Of a stretch of DNA of 64,000 nt, positions 36,592 to 45,977 are shown one piece after another. Position 1 is the first letter of the stretch; each line of letters starts with the position of its first letter. Source of the DNA: Calothrix sp. PCC 7103. GTDB lineage: Bacteria > Cyanobacteriota > Cyanobacteriia > Cyanobacteriales > Nostocaceae. The translations under genes were made by a program, and so were the position numbers. Location: positions 8,566,879 through 8,630,878 of the forward strand of contig NZ_KB217478.1 in the NCBI RefSeq assembly GCF_000331305.1, given 5' to 3'. The notes under the pieces are model-generated. The model saw nothing but the letters and a program-made list of their open reading frames with translations, was not told the origin of the DNA and did no database searches.

Positions 36592-39123
36592 ATGGGTTTT
36601 AATCAGCGTCCAATTATTTTTTATAGTAACGGTTATACTCATTGGATTTGGGATGATGTAAATTATCCACCCCGCGAAATTCAAGGTTTTCTCAAGAAAG
36701 ATGAACTCGAACGCTTAATTTGGCGCCGTCAAAATCAAAAATCATTAAGTTCCATCAAAATCAATACTAATATAGTAGAACGTAGTTATCAAATAGAAGC
36801 AATTAATCGCATTACTGAGAAATTTGATAAAGAGAAAGGATTAAAAGCTCTGTTGGTAATGGCAACAGGGACGGGTAAAACTCGTACAGCTATCGCTTTA
36901 GTTGATATTTTAAAACGTGCAAATTGGGTAAAAAGAGTATTATTTTTAGCAGATAGAAAGGCGTTACTAACTCAGGCAAAGCGAGCATTTGGAAGCTTTT
37001 TACCGAATGTGACAACTATAAACTTGAGTGAAGATGGTAAAGATAATATTGATAATATTGAAGTAGTACTCGCAACTTATCCAGCTATTACCAACCTACT
37101 TAATATTAGTGATGGAAGTAATCGCGTTTTTGGCAGCGGTCACTTTGATTTAGTTATCGTTGATGAAGCGCATCGCTCAATTTATAAAAAATACCGCGCG
37201 CTATTTGACTACTTTGATGGGTTATTAGTTGGGTTAACAGCAACACCTCGCATGGAAATACACCGCGATACCTACCGTATCTTTGATTTAGAACCGGGAG
37301 TTCCTACCCATGTTTACGAATTATCTGATGCTATTAAGGATGGTTATTTAGTTCCACCCAAAGGAATTAAAGCATCGTTTAAGTTTTTACATAAAGGTGT
37401 AAAATACGCTGACCTGAGCAACGAAGAAAAAGAAGAGTACGAAGAAAAGTTTCAAGACGACGAAACAGGAGCAGTACCCGATAAAGTTGATGCAGTAGCG
37501 TTAAATGCATGGTTATTTAATACAAATACAGTTGATGAAGCGCTGAAGCTATTAATGGATTATGGGCTAAAGGTAGATGGTGGTGATAAGCTTGGTAAGA
37601 CAATAATATTTGCCCGTAACCATAATCATGCTGAATTCATCGTTCAACGGTTTGATAATAATTATTCTAAATATCAAGGTAAATTTGCCCAAGTTATAGA
37701 TAGTAAAAATTCTTACGCGCAAAGTCTTCTTGATGATTTTTCTGACCCTAATAAACAGCCAAATATCGCAGTATCTGTAGATATGCTCGATACTGGTGTA
37801 GATGTTCCTGAAGTTGTAAATTTAGTATTCTTTAAACCCGTATATTCCCAAGTCAAATTTAGCCAGATGATAGGACGGGGAACCAGACTATGTAAGGATT
37901 TATTTGGAATTGGCGCCTCGAAAACAGAGTTTTTTGTATTTGACTTATGTAGTAATTTTGAGTTCTTTGACCAGCAACTACCAGAAAAAGAAGTTAAACC
38001 AACTCAAAGCATTAGCGGGCAGTTATTCAAAGCGCGCGTAAAATTGAGTAATGCTCTCAAAGAAAGTGGTGGTAAATACAAAGCTTTACAATCAAACTTA
38101 CTAGATAACTTACATCAACAAGTTTCTAGTATGGAGCGTGATAACTTCTTAATACGTCCTCATTTAAAACAAGTTAACGAGTTTTCACAGCGCGCACGGT
38201 GGGATGCAGTTAATAATAAAGACATAGAAGCAATAAATAAATTGGCTGAACTTCCAAATGGTTTACCTGTTGATAATCCTTTATCTAAACAGTTTGATTT
38301 ACTCATTTTAAAATTGCAGCTTGCAGTTTTATCCCCCCAAGAAGGTAATAACTTTGTACGGTTACGTGACCAAGTGCGGGACAGTATGCAACGCTTGGAA
38401 CAAAAGCGTACTGTTCCAATGGTAAAAGCACAGTTACCGTTAATAGAGGAATTACAAACAGAAACTTGGTGGACTGATGTAACACCAGAAATGTTAGAAA
38501 GCATCCGGCGCCAGTTACGTGATTTAATCAAGTTTATTGACCGCGAAGAACAAGCTATTGTATATACAGACTTTGTTGATGAACTCGAAGACCTGGAAGA
38601 GGTTTCTGTACCAACTCACCAAACTGGTTTTAGTAAGCAACAGTATTGTAAAAAAGTAGAAACATATATTCGTGAAAACCAAAACCACGTTGCTATCGCT
38701 AAACTAAAACGCAACGTACCGTTAACTTGCTCTGATGTAACTGCACTTGAAAAAATGGTATACGGTTCCGAGATAATCGAAAGTCGAGAGCAGTTTCAAC
38801 AAGTATATGGCGCCGTTAATATCAAAAGCTTTATACGTAAACTTGTAGGTTTAGACCGTAAAACTGCAAAGCAAGCATTTAATAAGTATCTACAAAAACA
38901 AAACTTTAACGCAAACCAAATACGCTTTGTAGAAATGATTATTGATTATCTCACACAAAACGGAGTGATGGACCCAGGAATGCTTTATGAGGCGCCGTTT
39001 ACTAATGAACATCAAGATGGTTTAGAGGGTGTGTTTAGTAATGATAGTGATATTAATGAAATTATCGCTATTGTAACCGAGTTTAATAAGAATGCTGACG
39101 TTAAATTTGGCGCCATTTCTTGA
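36592..39123 (+). CDS. hsdR: Type I restriction enzyme R subunit lacking its nuclease domain
   Basis: 843 residues from ATG 36592 (the frame opens at 36568). It begins MGFNQRPIIFYSNGYTHWIW, which in EcoEI-type HsdR follows the N-terminal PD-(D/E)xK nuclease domain; those roughly 150-200 residues are absent. Seen: Walker A MATGTGKTRTA, DEAH box IVDEAHRSIY, SAT-like LTATPR, helicase C motif QMIGRGTRL, and the C-terminal HsdM-binding helical part. So the ATP-driven DNA translocase is kept but cleavage should be lost. No ribosome site is visible. Loss of the nuclease together with the hsdM insertion suggests a dead restriction system. Confidence 0.88.
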   Translation: MGFNQRPIIFYSNGYTHWIWDDVNYPPREIQGFLKKDELERLIWRRQNQKSLSSIKINTNIVERSYQIEAINRITEKFDKEKGLKALLVMATGTGKTRTAIALVDILKRANWVKRVLFLADRKALLTQAKRAFGSFLPNVTTINLSEDGKDNIDNIEVVLATYPAITNLLNISDGSNRVFGSGHFDLVIVDEAHRSIYKKYRALFDYFDGLLVGLTATPRMEIHRDTYRIFDLEPGVPTHVYELSDAIKDGYLVPPKGIKASFKFLHKGVKYADLSNEEKEEYEEKFQDDETGAVPDKVDAVALNAWLFNTNTVDEALKLLMDYGLKVDGGDKLGKTIIFARNHNHAEFIVQRFDNNYSKYQGKFAQVIDSKNSYAQSLLDDFSDPNKQPNIAVSVDMLDTGVDVPEVVNLVFFKPVYSQVKFSQMIGRGTRLCKDLFGIGASKTEFFVFDLCSNFEFFDQQLPEKEVKPTQSISGQLFKARVKLSNALKESGGKYKALQSNLLDNLHQQVSSMERDNFLIRPHLKQVNEFSQRARWDAVNNKDIEAINKLAELPNGLPVDNPLSKQFDLLILKLQLAVLSPQEGNNFVRLRDQVRDSMQRLEQKRTVPMVKAQLPLIEELQTETWWTDVTPEMLESIRRQLRDLIKFIDREEQAIVYTDFVDELEDLEEVSVPTHQTGFSKQQYCKKVETYIRENQNHVAIAKLKRNVPLTCSDVTALEKMVYGSEIIESREQFQQVYGAVNIKSFIRKLVGLDRKTAKQAFNKYLQKQNFNANQIRFVEMIIDYLTQNGVMDPGMLYEAPFTNEHQDGLEGVFSNDSDINEIIAIVTEFNKNADVKFGAIS

Positions 39124-39310
39124 TATTTAGAATTAAGATTAATTGCTTGCTGTAAATTTTGTATAGCCAAATCGATATATATATCTTGTAAATCTAAGAA
39201 ACTATTAACAATGGATTTGTACTATTGCAGCGTATGAAAGCTCCCTTGCTGTCGTTCGCCTATATCATAAGAGATATAAGAAATGTAGCTTTAGGAATGA
39301 TGGGATTAGC

Positions 39311-40174
39311 ATGGGCAGTATTTGGGAACTAGATTTCTACTCACGGCCAATTTTGGATGAGAATCAGAAAAAAATATGGGAAGTGTTGATTTGTGAGAGT
39401 CCTACAACGATTAGCGCCAATCCCGAATCTTTATTTCGTTTCGCGAAATATTGCCCTAGCACTGAAGTAAACTCAGGGTGGTTACGGACGGCAATTAATG
39501 AAGCGGTCGAAAAAGCGCCAAGTCCACCCGTTCGCATTCGCTTCTTCCGGCGCCAAATGAATAATATGATAACCAAAGCCTGTACTGATGCCGGATTTGC
39601 CGTACAACCAAGTCGCCGTATCTTAGTATTATATAAATGGCTCCAACAACGAATGGAAGAAGTGTATCCAAATGAACCTGGATACCAAGGAGGTATTAAT
39701 CCATCGGTACGTCTAGATGCTCCCATACCACAGCGTTTACCCGATGCATTAGAAAGTGAAAAGTGGGGATTTGTAACATTAAGTGCAAGTGATTTTGCGG
39801 AAATGTCCGAATGGGATGTTGGTTTTGGAGAAGCATTTCCTTTATCTATGATAGGTATTGACGATTCAACCAAAATTCCAGGTATCTTATTATTTTCAGG
39901 ACGAGCATTACCATTAGCAGCTTGGATGTCAGGTTTAGAATTAGCTTTTTTAAGATTTGACCCTAGTTTGAACGGAAGATTAGTACTAGAAACAGGCGCC
40001 ACCGAAAGTTGGGTATTAGCAAGCACTCGTACACCACAAATGCAAAGCGAAGCTTCTTCCTTTGAAGCAGCGAAACAAAAAGCTTCGGGAGTGCATTTTA
40101 TTGGCGTTCAGTCAAGCCCCGAATCAGAATCTTTTACAGGATTTTGGCTTTTGCAAGATGTCGTTCTACCGTAA
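39311..40174 (+). CDS. Tab2/Atab2-family RNA-binding protein
   Basis: 287 residues starting MGSIWELDFYSRPILDENQK, with VNSGWLRTAINEAVEKA, RFFRRQMNNMITKAC, LPDALESEKWGFVTLSASDF and the C-terminal GVHFIGVQSSPESESFTGFW. This is the DUF1092 family of plant Atab2 and algal Tab2, which bind 5' regions of photosystem mRNAs and promote their translation. The cyanobacterial homologues are thought to help photosystem I or II synthesis. Complete. Confidence 0.9.
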   Translation: MGSIWELDFYSRPILDENQKKIWEVLICESPTTISANPESLFRFAKYCPSTEVNSGWLRTAINEAVEKAPSPPVRIRFFRRQMNNMITKACTDAGFAVQPSRRILVLYKWLQQRMEEVYPNEPGYQGGINPSVRLDAPIPQRLPDALESEKWGFVTLSASDFAEMSEWDVGFGEAFPLSMIGIDDSTKIPGILLFSGRALPLAAWMSGLELAFLRFDPSLNGRLVLETGATESWVLASTRTPQMQSEASSFEAAKQKASGVHFIGVQSSPESESFTGFWLLQDVVLP

Positions 40175-40201
40175 AGTGATTTAGGAGTAAAAAGTGTGCT
40201 C

Positions 40202-40229
40202 GTAGAGACGTGATAAATCGCGTCTCTAT
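40202..40229. repeat. GTAGAGACG-type palindrome
   Basis: Arms GTAGAGACGTGAT and ATCGCGTCTCTAT around AA. Same family as 6117, 14268 and 20358. It lies between the Atab2-like gene and pmbA. Confidence 0.7.
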
Positions 40230-40244
40230 GGGCCAATAACAATC

Positions 40245-41567
40245 ATGGCGCCTTATCAATTTCCACCTTTACCTCTTCCTGAAGAACTCTTAGAACTTGC
40301 CATCAAGTCAGGAGCAACTTCTGCTGAGGTGTATCAATCACAGTCTTTATCTCAACCAGTATTTTTTGAGGCAAATCGACTCAAACAAATCGAAACAAGC
40401 TCTTCAGAAGGCACTGTATTACGGTTGTGGCACAATGGCTGTCCAGGACTAACTGTCGCATACGGTTCGGTTGACCCCAAAGCAATGGTAGAACGCGCGC
40501 TTGCTTCATCACTACTTAATCCGTCCGAACTTATAGAGTTAGCACAAGTTAACGAACCAGTTTTTGGAGATGTTGGTTCATCTGTACCTTTATTTGTACT
40601 AGTTGATTGGGGAAAAGAAGCTATTGCTATTATCCGTGATGCTTATCCAGAGGTTTTGTGTAATGGTGATTGGGAATGTGATTCAGAAACGACACGTATT
40701 GTAAATACTGAGGGTTTAGATTGTTGTTATACCGACACTACACTCTCGTGTTACTTATCAGGTGAGTGGGTACGAGGCGAAGATTTTTTGAGTGTTTCTG
40801 ATGGTGAAACAAATCGCGATAGTTTACACCCAGAAAAAATAGCACAGCAAATTATCCAAAGATTAGACTGGGCAAAAGAAAATGTGACGTTACCAAGTGG
40901 ACGGGTACCAATTTTGTTTACATCTAAAGCAGCAGATATGTTATGGGGTACCGTACAAGCTGCACTCAACGGTAAGCGTGTATTAGAAAAAGCTTCACCG
41001 TGGGCTTCGCGAATTGGTCAACCTGTAATGGATGCTCAATTAACTATATATCAAGACCCTATTGCTGGCCCTTATAGTTGTCCATTCGATGATGAGGGTA
41101 CACCAACACAGAAAAGAGTATTTATTGAAAATGGTGTTTTACAGAATTTTTATAGCGACCGTGCCACTGGACGGAATTTAGGTATAAACAGTACAGGTAA
41201 TGGCTTTCGTCCAACTTTGAGCAGTTATCCAACTCCTGGTTTATTTAACTTTTTAATTCAGCCAGGAACTGTGCCGTTACAAAAATTGATAACTCAGTTA
41301 GACTCTGGCTTAATTGTAGACCAAATGCTCGGTGGCGCCAGTGGAATATCTGGTGATTTTTCTGTCAACATAGATTTAGGATACTACGTCAAAAATGGTG
41401 AAGTGACGGGTCGAATCAAAGATACGATGGTAGCAGGTAATGTTTACACAGCGCTAAAACAACTTGTAGCTTTAGGTAATGATCCTGATTGGAATGGTTC
41501 ATGTTATACCCCCTCTTTGATTGTAGAAGGATTATCAGTTACAACAAAAGTTAACAACGACTCGTAG
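40245..41567 (+). CDS. PmbA/TldE-family metalloprotease subunit
   Basis: 440 residues. Seen: the N-terminal SGATSAEVYQSQSLSQPVFF, a middle domain, and the C-terminal GYYVKNGEVTGRIKDTMVAGN typical of TldE/PmbA. TldE forms a heterodimer with TldD, which carries the zinc-binding HExxxH; this protein lacks HExxxH, so it is the TldE-type partner. In enterobacteria TldD/TldE trims unfolded peptides, including microcin B17 precursor and the CcdA antitoxin. No tldD lies in the window. Start ATG at 40245 overlaps a GGCGCC. Confidence 0.88.
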   Translation: MAPYQFPPLPLPEELLELAIKSGATSAEVYQSQSLSQPVFFEANRLKQIETSSSEGTVLRLWHNGCPGLTVAYGSVDPKAMVERALASSLLNPSELIELAQVNEPVFGDVGSSVPLFVLVDWGKEAIAIIRDAYPEVLCNGDWECDSETTRIVNTEGLDCCYTDTTLSCYLSGEWVRGEDFLSVSDGETNRDSLHPEKIAQQIIQRLDWAKENVTLPSGRVPILFTSKAADMLWGTVQAALNGKRVLEKASPWASRIGQPVMDAQLTIYQDPIAGPYSCPFDDEGTPTQKRVFIENGVLQNFYSDRATGRNLGINSTGNGFRPTLSSYPTPGLFNFLIQPGTVPLQKLITQLDSGLIVDQMLGGASGISGDFSVNIDLGYYVKNGEVTGRIKDTMVAGNVYTALKQLVALGNDPDWNGSCYTPSLIVEGLSVTTKVNNDS

Positions 41568-41624
41568 GCTATCATTTACACATTACTTAATCTCAGGGTT
41601 TTTCCCTTTTAACCAACAAACTTT

Positions 41625-44384
41625 ATGGCTTCTCCGGTTCTTCCTCAACGGTTTCGCAATTTATTGCAACCGAGAAGAGGTTTAGCGATAGCCGAAGCTT
41701 CGCTGATTGGATTAGTTGCTGCTCTATCTGCGGTACTGTTGAAATTAGGTTCGGGTGCTTTAGGTACATGGCGAGTTCACACATCGCACTTGTTACCACC
41801 TTGGATAGCACTTCCAGTAGTCGGCGCCATTTTTGGATTTATGGCAGGTTTCCTTGTCGAGCGATTGGCGCCAGAAGCATCAGGGAGTGGAATTCCCCAA
41901 GTTAAAGCATCACTCGCGAATGTACCAATTAAACTATCATTACGAGTAGCATGTGTAAAGTTAGTTAGCGCCCTGCTGGCTATTGGCTCTGGCTTAACAC
42001 TAGGACGCCAAGGTCCAACAGTACAAGTTGGCGCCGGACTTGCGGCAGCATTAAGTCGCTTAGTTCCAACTTCACCCGACCATCGGCGCCAAATGATAGC
42101 AGCAGGTGCAGGTGCAGGACTAGCAGCAGCATTTAACGCCCCAATCGCGGGAGTTTTATTTATAGTAGAAGAACTACTTCAAGACTTATCTGGAATCACA
42201 CTCGGAACCGCTATCATCGCTTCATTTATCGGCGGAGTTGTTTCAAGATTATTAGGTGGTGGTACTTTACAACTCGACCTCCAAGCTACTTACAGCACAA
42301 ATCCAAACTTCAGTACTTTTGCCCTTATAGATATCCCTTTTTACCTACTTCTAGGTATTCTCGCAGGTGTTTTTGCGGCATTTTTTAATCGAGGCTTAGT
42401 GCATAGTATTAAAGTATACCGTAGATTGCATATTAGTTTACCTTTACGTGTAGCGTTAGCAGGATTATTTTCTGGAATTGTCATAGCAATACTGCCAGAG
42501 TCATTTCGTGATAACACAGGTTTACGCGAATTTATAATTGGAGTAAATGAACCAAATGAACCAAATATACCCGATGCACCATTAGCCTTGCTAGTATTTG
42601 CAGCGCAGTTTTTTTTAACTTTAGTCGCATTTGGTTCCGGCGCCCCAGGAGGATTATTTGCACCAAGTTTAATATTAGGTTCATGTTTGGGACATTTAAT
42701 TGGGGCATGTCAATATTATTTACTAGGAGAAAGTTCGATTACCACGTTTGCTTTGGCAGGAATGGGGGCATTTTTTAGCGGTGTTTCCAAAGTTCCCATA
42801 ACAGCCATCGTCATCGTGTTTGAAATGACGACCAATTTTACTTTAGTATTACCCTTAATGATTTGTGCTGTCACATCATATCTTGTTGCCGAGAAATTAG
42901 TACCTGGGTCACTTTACGACAAGCTTTTAAAATTAAACGGTATAGATATAGAACAAGCAAAGGCGCCTGAAGGATTATTAACAAGATTAACAGCAAGAGA
43001 AGTAATGCAAAGTCGGGTTGAATCGTTAGATGCGGATATAACGATAGAAGAAGCAATTCAAGCTTTTTCCCGGTCACACCATCGAGGATTTCCAGTAGTC
43101 GAAGAATCAAAGCTAGTAGGAATAGTAACACAATCAGATTTACTAAAAGTGCGTGAATTGAGTTTATCGCACGAGCAAGCATTACGAGAAATAATGACAC
43201 CGCAACCAGTATCGGTAACACCCAAAAATACTTTAAGTAATGTACTATATTTACTCGACCGCTATCAAATTAGTAGATTACCAGTAGTAGAAGGGCGCCG
43301 ACTAATTGGAATAATCACGCGCGCGGATATAATTCGTGCAGAAGCAGACCATCTCAACTGTAAAAACCCCCAAACAGGCCCAACACCCGAACCATCTTAC
43401 GTTGTATATCAAACACGTTCCCCAAGTGTAGGAAGAGGAAGATTATTACTTCCAATCGCAAATCCAGAAACAGCCGTAACATTAATTAAAATGGCAATAG
43501 CAATTGCACGCGACCGACATTACGAAATAGAGTGTGTACAAACCGTAATCGTTTCTCGTTATAGTTCACCATCAGAAAGTGAAGTACGTACAACAAAAAG
43601 TAGACGTTTGTTACGTCAAGTCGAAGCACTAGGCAAAAAATCAAAAATTCCCATCCATACACAAATTCGCGTAGCGCACGACATTTCTCAATCTATCTTA
43701 GAAACAGTAAACGAACGTCATATAGACATTGTTTTAATGGGATGGAAAGGTAGCACCTCCACACCCGGACGTATATTTGGTAATGTAGTAGATGCAGTAA
43801 TTAGACAAGCGAGTTGTGAAGTAGTGCTTGTAAAACTTGGGGTAAGTAAAGAATATAAACCAAAAAGTTTAAAATCTAAACTTATCTCAGCTTCCATACG
43901 AGAATACGTAAAAACAGGTAAACCCCCAGAATTCTCGTCAAATACCGTAATATTACCAACACCTCATACACCGGAACTTAAATTCAACAATTGGTTAGTA
44001 CCAATGGCAGGAGGGCCAAACGCTTGGCTAGCGATAAAATTATTACCAGCACTAGTAACATTAGGTGAAAACTCAAAAATTCGTCTAACCAGAGTTTTTA
44101 ATACAAGCGAAGACAAACCAGACATGAAAGTATTAGAAGAAGCAATACGTCAACTTATACGTAACCGAAAACTTCATAGTACCGTCATCGCAGAACCCAT
44201 AAAATCAGACTCAGTTAGCGAAGGAGTAATTAATCTAGCAAACAAAGAACACTACGACGTAGTAATTATAGGCGCCTCACGCGAAGGATTACTACAACAA
44301 GCAATAAACGGAAACATACCCGAAGCAATAGCATCCGGTGTGGAAAGCACAGTCATTCTAGTACGAGGCGCCGTAAATAGATAA
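41625..44384 (+). CDS. ClC-type chloride channel/transporter with CBS pair and USP domains
   Basis: 919 residues. Order: ClC membrane domain (about 15-435; selectivity motifs GSGIPQVKAS, LGRQGPTVQVG and GAPGGLFAPSLILG), tandem CBS domains (about 450-580), then two universal-stress-protein-like domains (about 600-745 and 780-915; the last has VVIIGASREGLLQQAINGNI). The gating glutamate of GREGP is Gln here (GRQGP), so proton coupling is probably lost and the protein may work as a channel. The CBS and USP parts probably bind adenine nucleotides and control the pore. Complete. Confidence 0.93.
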   Translation: MASPVLPQRFRNLLQPRRGLAIAEASLIGLVAALSAVLLKLGSGALGTWRVHTSHLLPPWIALPVVGAIFGFMAGFLVERLAPEASGSGIPQVKASLANVPIKLSLRVACVKLVSALLAIGSGLTLGRQGPTVQVGAGLAAALSRLVPTSPDHRRQMIAAGAGAGLAAAFNAPIAGVLFIVEELLQDLSGITLGTAIIASFIGGVVSRLLGGGTLQLDLQATYSTNPNFSTFALIDIPFYLLLGILAGVFAAFFNRGLVHSIKVYRRLHISLPLRVALAGLFSGIVIAILPESFRDNTGLREFIIGVNEPNEPNIPDAPLALLVFAAQFFLTLVAFGSGAPGGLFAPSLILGSCLGHLIGACQYYLLGESSITTFALAGMGAFFSGVSKVPITAIVIVFEMTTNFTLVLPLMICAVTSYLVAEKLVPGSLYDKLLKLNGIDIEQAKAPEGLLTRLTAREVMQSRVESLDADITIEEAIQAFSRSHHRGFPVVEESKLVGIVTQSDLLKVRELSLSHEQALREIMTPQPVSVTPKNTLSNVLYLLDRYQISRLPVVEGRRLIGIITRADIIRAEADHLNCKNPQTGPTPEPSYVVYQTRSPSVGRGRLLLPIANPETAVTLIKMAIAIARDRHYEIECVQTVIVSRYSSPSESEVRTTKSRRLLRQVEALGKKSKIPIHTQIRVAHDISQSILETVNERHIDIVLMGWKGSTSTPGRIFGNVVDAVIRQASCEVVLVKLGVSKEYKPKSLKSKLISASIREYVKTGKPPEFSSNTVILPTPHTPELKFNNWLVPMAGGPNAWLAIKLLPALVTLGENSKIRLTRVFNTSEDKPDMKVLEEAIRQLIRNRKLHSTVIAEPIKSDSVSEGVINLANKEHYDVVIIGASREGLLQQAINGNIPEAIASGVESTVILVRGAVNR

Positions 44385-44407
44385 TTAAACCCTTTAATAA
44401 ATCGTAG

Positions 44408-44435
44408 GTTGGGTGGAGGCTTTGCGTAACCCAAC
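44408..44435. repeat. GTTGGGT...ACCCAAC hairpin repeat
   Basis: Seven-base arms with a 14-base loop (GGAGGCTTTGCGTA). A widespread cyanobacterial intergenic repeat type; only one copy seen here. Confidence 0.6.
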
Positions 44436-44574
44436 GTCCTTGAACATTACTAAAGACAGTAATGGCTAGAACCGGAGAAAGCGAAGTCAAAATTAGAACT
44501 TCAATATTTTAACAGTTTTCCCTAGTTCAAGCTGTTACAAATATTTGGAATTTAAATAATCATGATTTAATTGC

Positions 44575-44600
44575 GGCGCCTTCTCTAAAAGACAGGCGCC
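44575..44600. repeat. Paired GGCGCC hairpin 1
   Basis: Two GGCGCC sites start 20 bases apart (44575 and 44595) with TTCTCTAAAAGACA between. As each site is a palindrome, the pair can also fold as one hairpin with a 6-bp stem. Confidence 0.75.
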
Positions 44601-44735
44601 GATATTACTATTGATGATGTAAGGCTCTTTGTGTCGCGCATTTAATCCCCCAACAGAGCGCGTGGAAGAGGGTTAGGTGGAATTTAAAAAGCACAAACCT
44701 TCAACAGCACAGTAAATTTGTATATTCCAATATAC

Positions 44736-44761
44736 GGCGCCGTTCCCTAAAGACTGGCGCC
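44736..44761. repeat. Paired GGCGCC hairpin 2
   Basis: Sites at 44736 and 44756, 20 bases apart, with GTTCCCTAAAGACT between; the interior resembles that of pair 1 (CCTAAAGAC against TCTAAAAGAC). Confidence 0.75.
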
Positions 44762-44786
44762 ATTTCCGTCATCGATAAACAGTACT

Positions 44787-45056
44787 TTATCGAACGCTAA
44801 TAGACCGTATAAGTACGCTTATAACCTCACCAGGGTTCTCACTTGGTAGAATTGGACTCCAATCAGTTATATTGGCATACCTTAATTGGTCTAATACTCG
44901 AATAGTGATAGTAACCGCACGTTGCGAACCGATAAGAATATGTTTAATTTTGTCATTTTCCGGCGCCATACTACCTGAAAGTGAAGGTAATTTATCAAGA
45001 GTATTTTCTGTGTGGATAAAAGCTGTAACTGCGCGCGTTTCTGTTAGATATGTCAT
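44787..45056 (-). CDS. Small hypothetical protein
   Basis: 89 residues starting MTYLTETRAVTAFIHTENTL, with HILIGSQRAVTITIRVLDQL and a conserved-looking C-terminus (SPILPSENPGEVISVLIRSI). AGAGAAG lies before the ATG. It is a soluble alpha/beta protein of unknown function; I recall similar short cyanobacterial proteins but no role. Flanked on both sides by GGCGCC hairpins. Confidence 0.6.
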   Translation of the reverse strand: MTYLTETRAVTAFIHTENTLDKLPSLSGSMAPENDKIKHILIGSQRAVTITIRVLDQLRYANITDWSPILPSENPGEVISVLIRSISVR

Positions 45057-45193
45057 AATTTCTTCTCTGGTTTATACAAATTTACAGTGGGTAGGTAACT
45101 GTGCTTTTTAGCCTACTTAATATATATTTAAAATTTTCGTTACCAAAAGAATAATATTTTGTTATAATTTGGTAACTAAATTGACGTAAAAAT

Positions 45194-45220
45194 GGCGCCA
45201 CTATTTTAAATAATGGCGCC
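45194..45220. repeat. Paired GGCGCC hairpin 3
   Basis: Sites at 45194 and 45215 (21 bases apart). The interior ACTATTTTAAATAAT is nearly self-complementary, so the whole unit forms one long imperfect hairpin. Confidence 0.75.
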
Positions 45221-45309
45221 GTGTCAAATTATTTTACTTTCAATTAATATGAGCTTGATTTTTTGACAAAACTAGAATTATTTTTTTCTAAAAACTAAAC
45301 AAACATATT

Positions 45310-45334
45310 GGCGCCAGCATCTAAAAACGGCGCC
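45310..45334. repeat. Paired GGCGCC hairpin 4
   Basis: Sites at 45310 and 45329 (19 bases apart), interior AGCATCTAAAAAC. It lies just after the stop of the PIN-like gene and may end its transcript. Confidence 0.75.
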
Positions 45335-45347
45335 GTTCACCAAACAT

Positions 45348-45974
45348 TTAAATATTAGCAAGCAACCCCCTAGCATTATCTCTCAAATCATTTATATAAG
45401 CTTCTAATGCCATCAACACATTATCCCGTGTACATCTTTCCCCAGAACCAAAAATAGCTTTTAAAGCTTTATCGTATTCCCTCGCAGGTATAACTTTAAC
45501 TAAAGTTACATCAAACCCTTCAACATTTATAATCTTTAAAATCAATTGTTCCAAACAAACTAATTTACCAGCCAATCTCTCTCTAATTGCTACCAAAGCA
45601 GGTTCAGTACTATTAGCCAAAGCTGTAATACATCGTTTATCACCCGTAGTTAAATAAAATGATTCTTCATGCTCCGTAGCAGAAATTAAAATCATCTCAC
45701 CTGGGTCTAAACCTTCAATCTGTAAATTCTTCAGATCCTCACTCAACAAAGGTTCTATTTTTTGACATCTTTCTACAATTAAAATTGCGCTTTGACGAAT
45801 CTCCAAAGGATATTTTTTAGCAATCCGAAGACTGTTACGAAAAACATATTTTGCATCCGATAAAACTCGTAGGTCAGACTCAACTAAATTTAAGCAATTA
45901 ACCGCCGACTCAAACAGATTACAAGCTACTAACTTCAGGATAATATCATTATCCAAAAAACAAACTCGTTGCAA
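45348..45974 (-). CDS. PIN-like domain protein, partner of an ImmA/IrrE peptidase
   Basis: 208 residues starting MQRVCFLDNDIILKLVACNL, which has the D-N-D of PIN-like nucleases. A mid region (LDPGEMILISATEHEESFYL TTGDKR-type) carries the further acidic residues and the GDKR motif. It follows the ImmA/IrrE gene after only 3 bases, so the two are co-expressed. The pair looks like a toxin-antitoxin or stress-response module: RNase-like protein with a metallopeptidase of regulatory type. Catalysis not certain. Confidence 0.65.
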   Translation of the reverse strand: MQRVCFLDNDIILKLVACNLFESAVNCLNLVESDLRVLSDAKYVFRNSLRIAKKYPLEIRQSAILIVERCQKIEPLLSEDLKNLQIEGLDPGEMILISATEHEESFYLTTGDKRCITALANSTEPALVAIRERLAGKLVCLEQLILKIINVEGFDVTLVKVIPAREYDKALKAIFGSGERCTRDNVLMALEAYINDLRDNARGLLANI

Positions 45975-45977
45975 ACA

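Larger units (their letters stand above)
44385..44786. other. Intergenic region with hairpins after the ClC gene
   Basis: About 400 bases. It holds the GTTGGGT/ACCCAAC hairpin and two GGCGCC pairs (44575-44600, 44736-44761). No gene recognised. Confidence 0.6.

Noticed and set aside
44400..45350. CRISPR-like array made by the GGCGCC pairs
   Set aside because: The repeated part is only six bases, distances between pairs vary and no cas gene is near.
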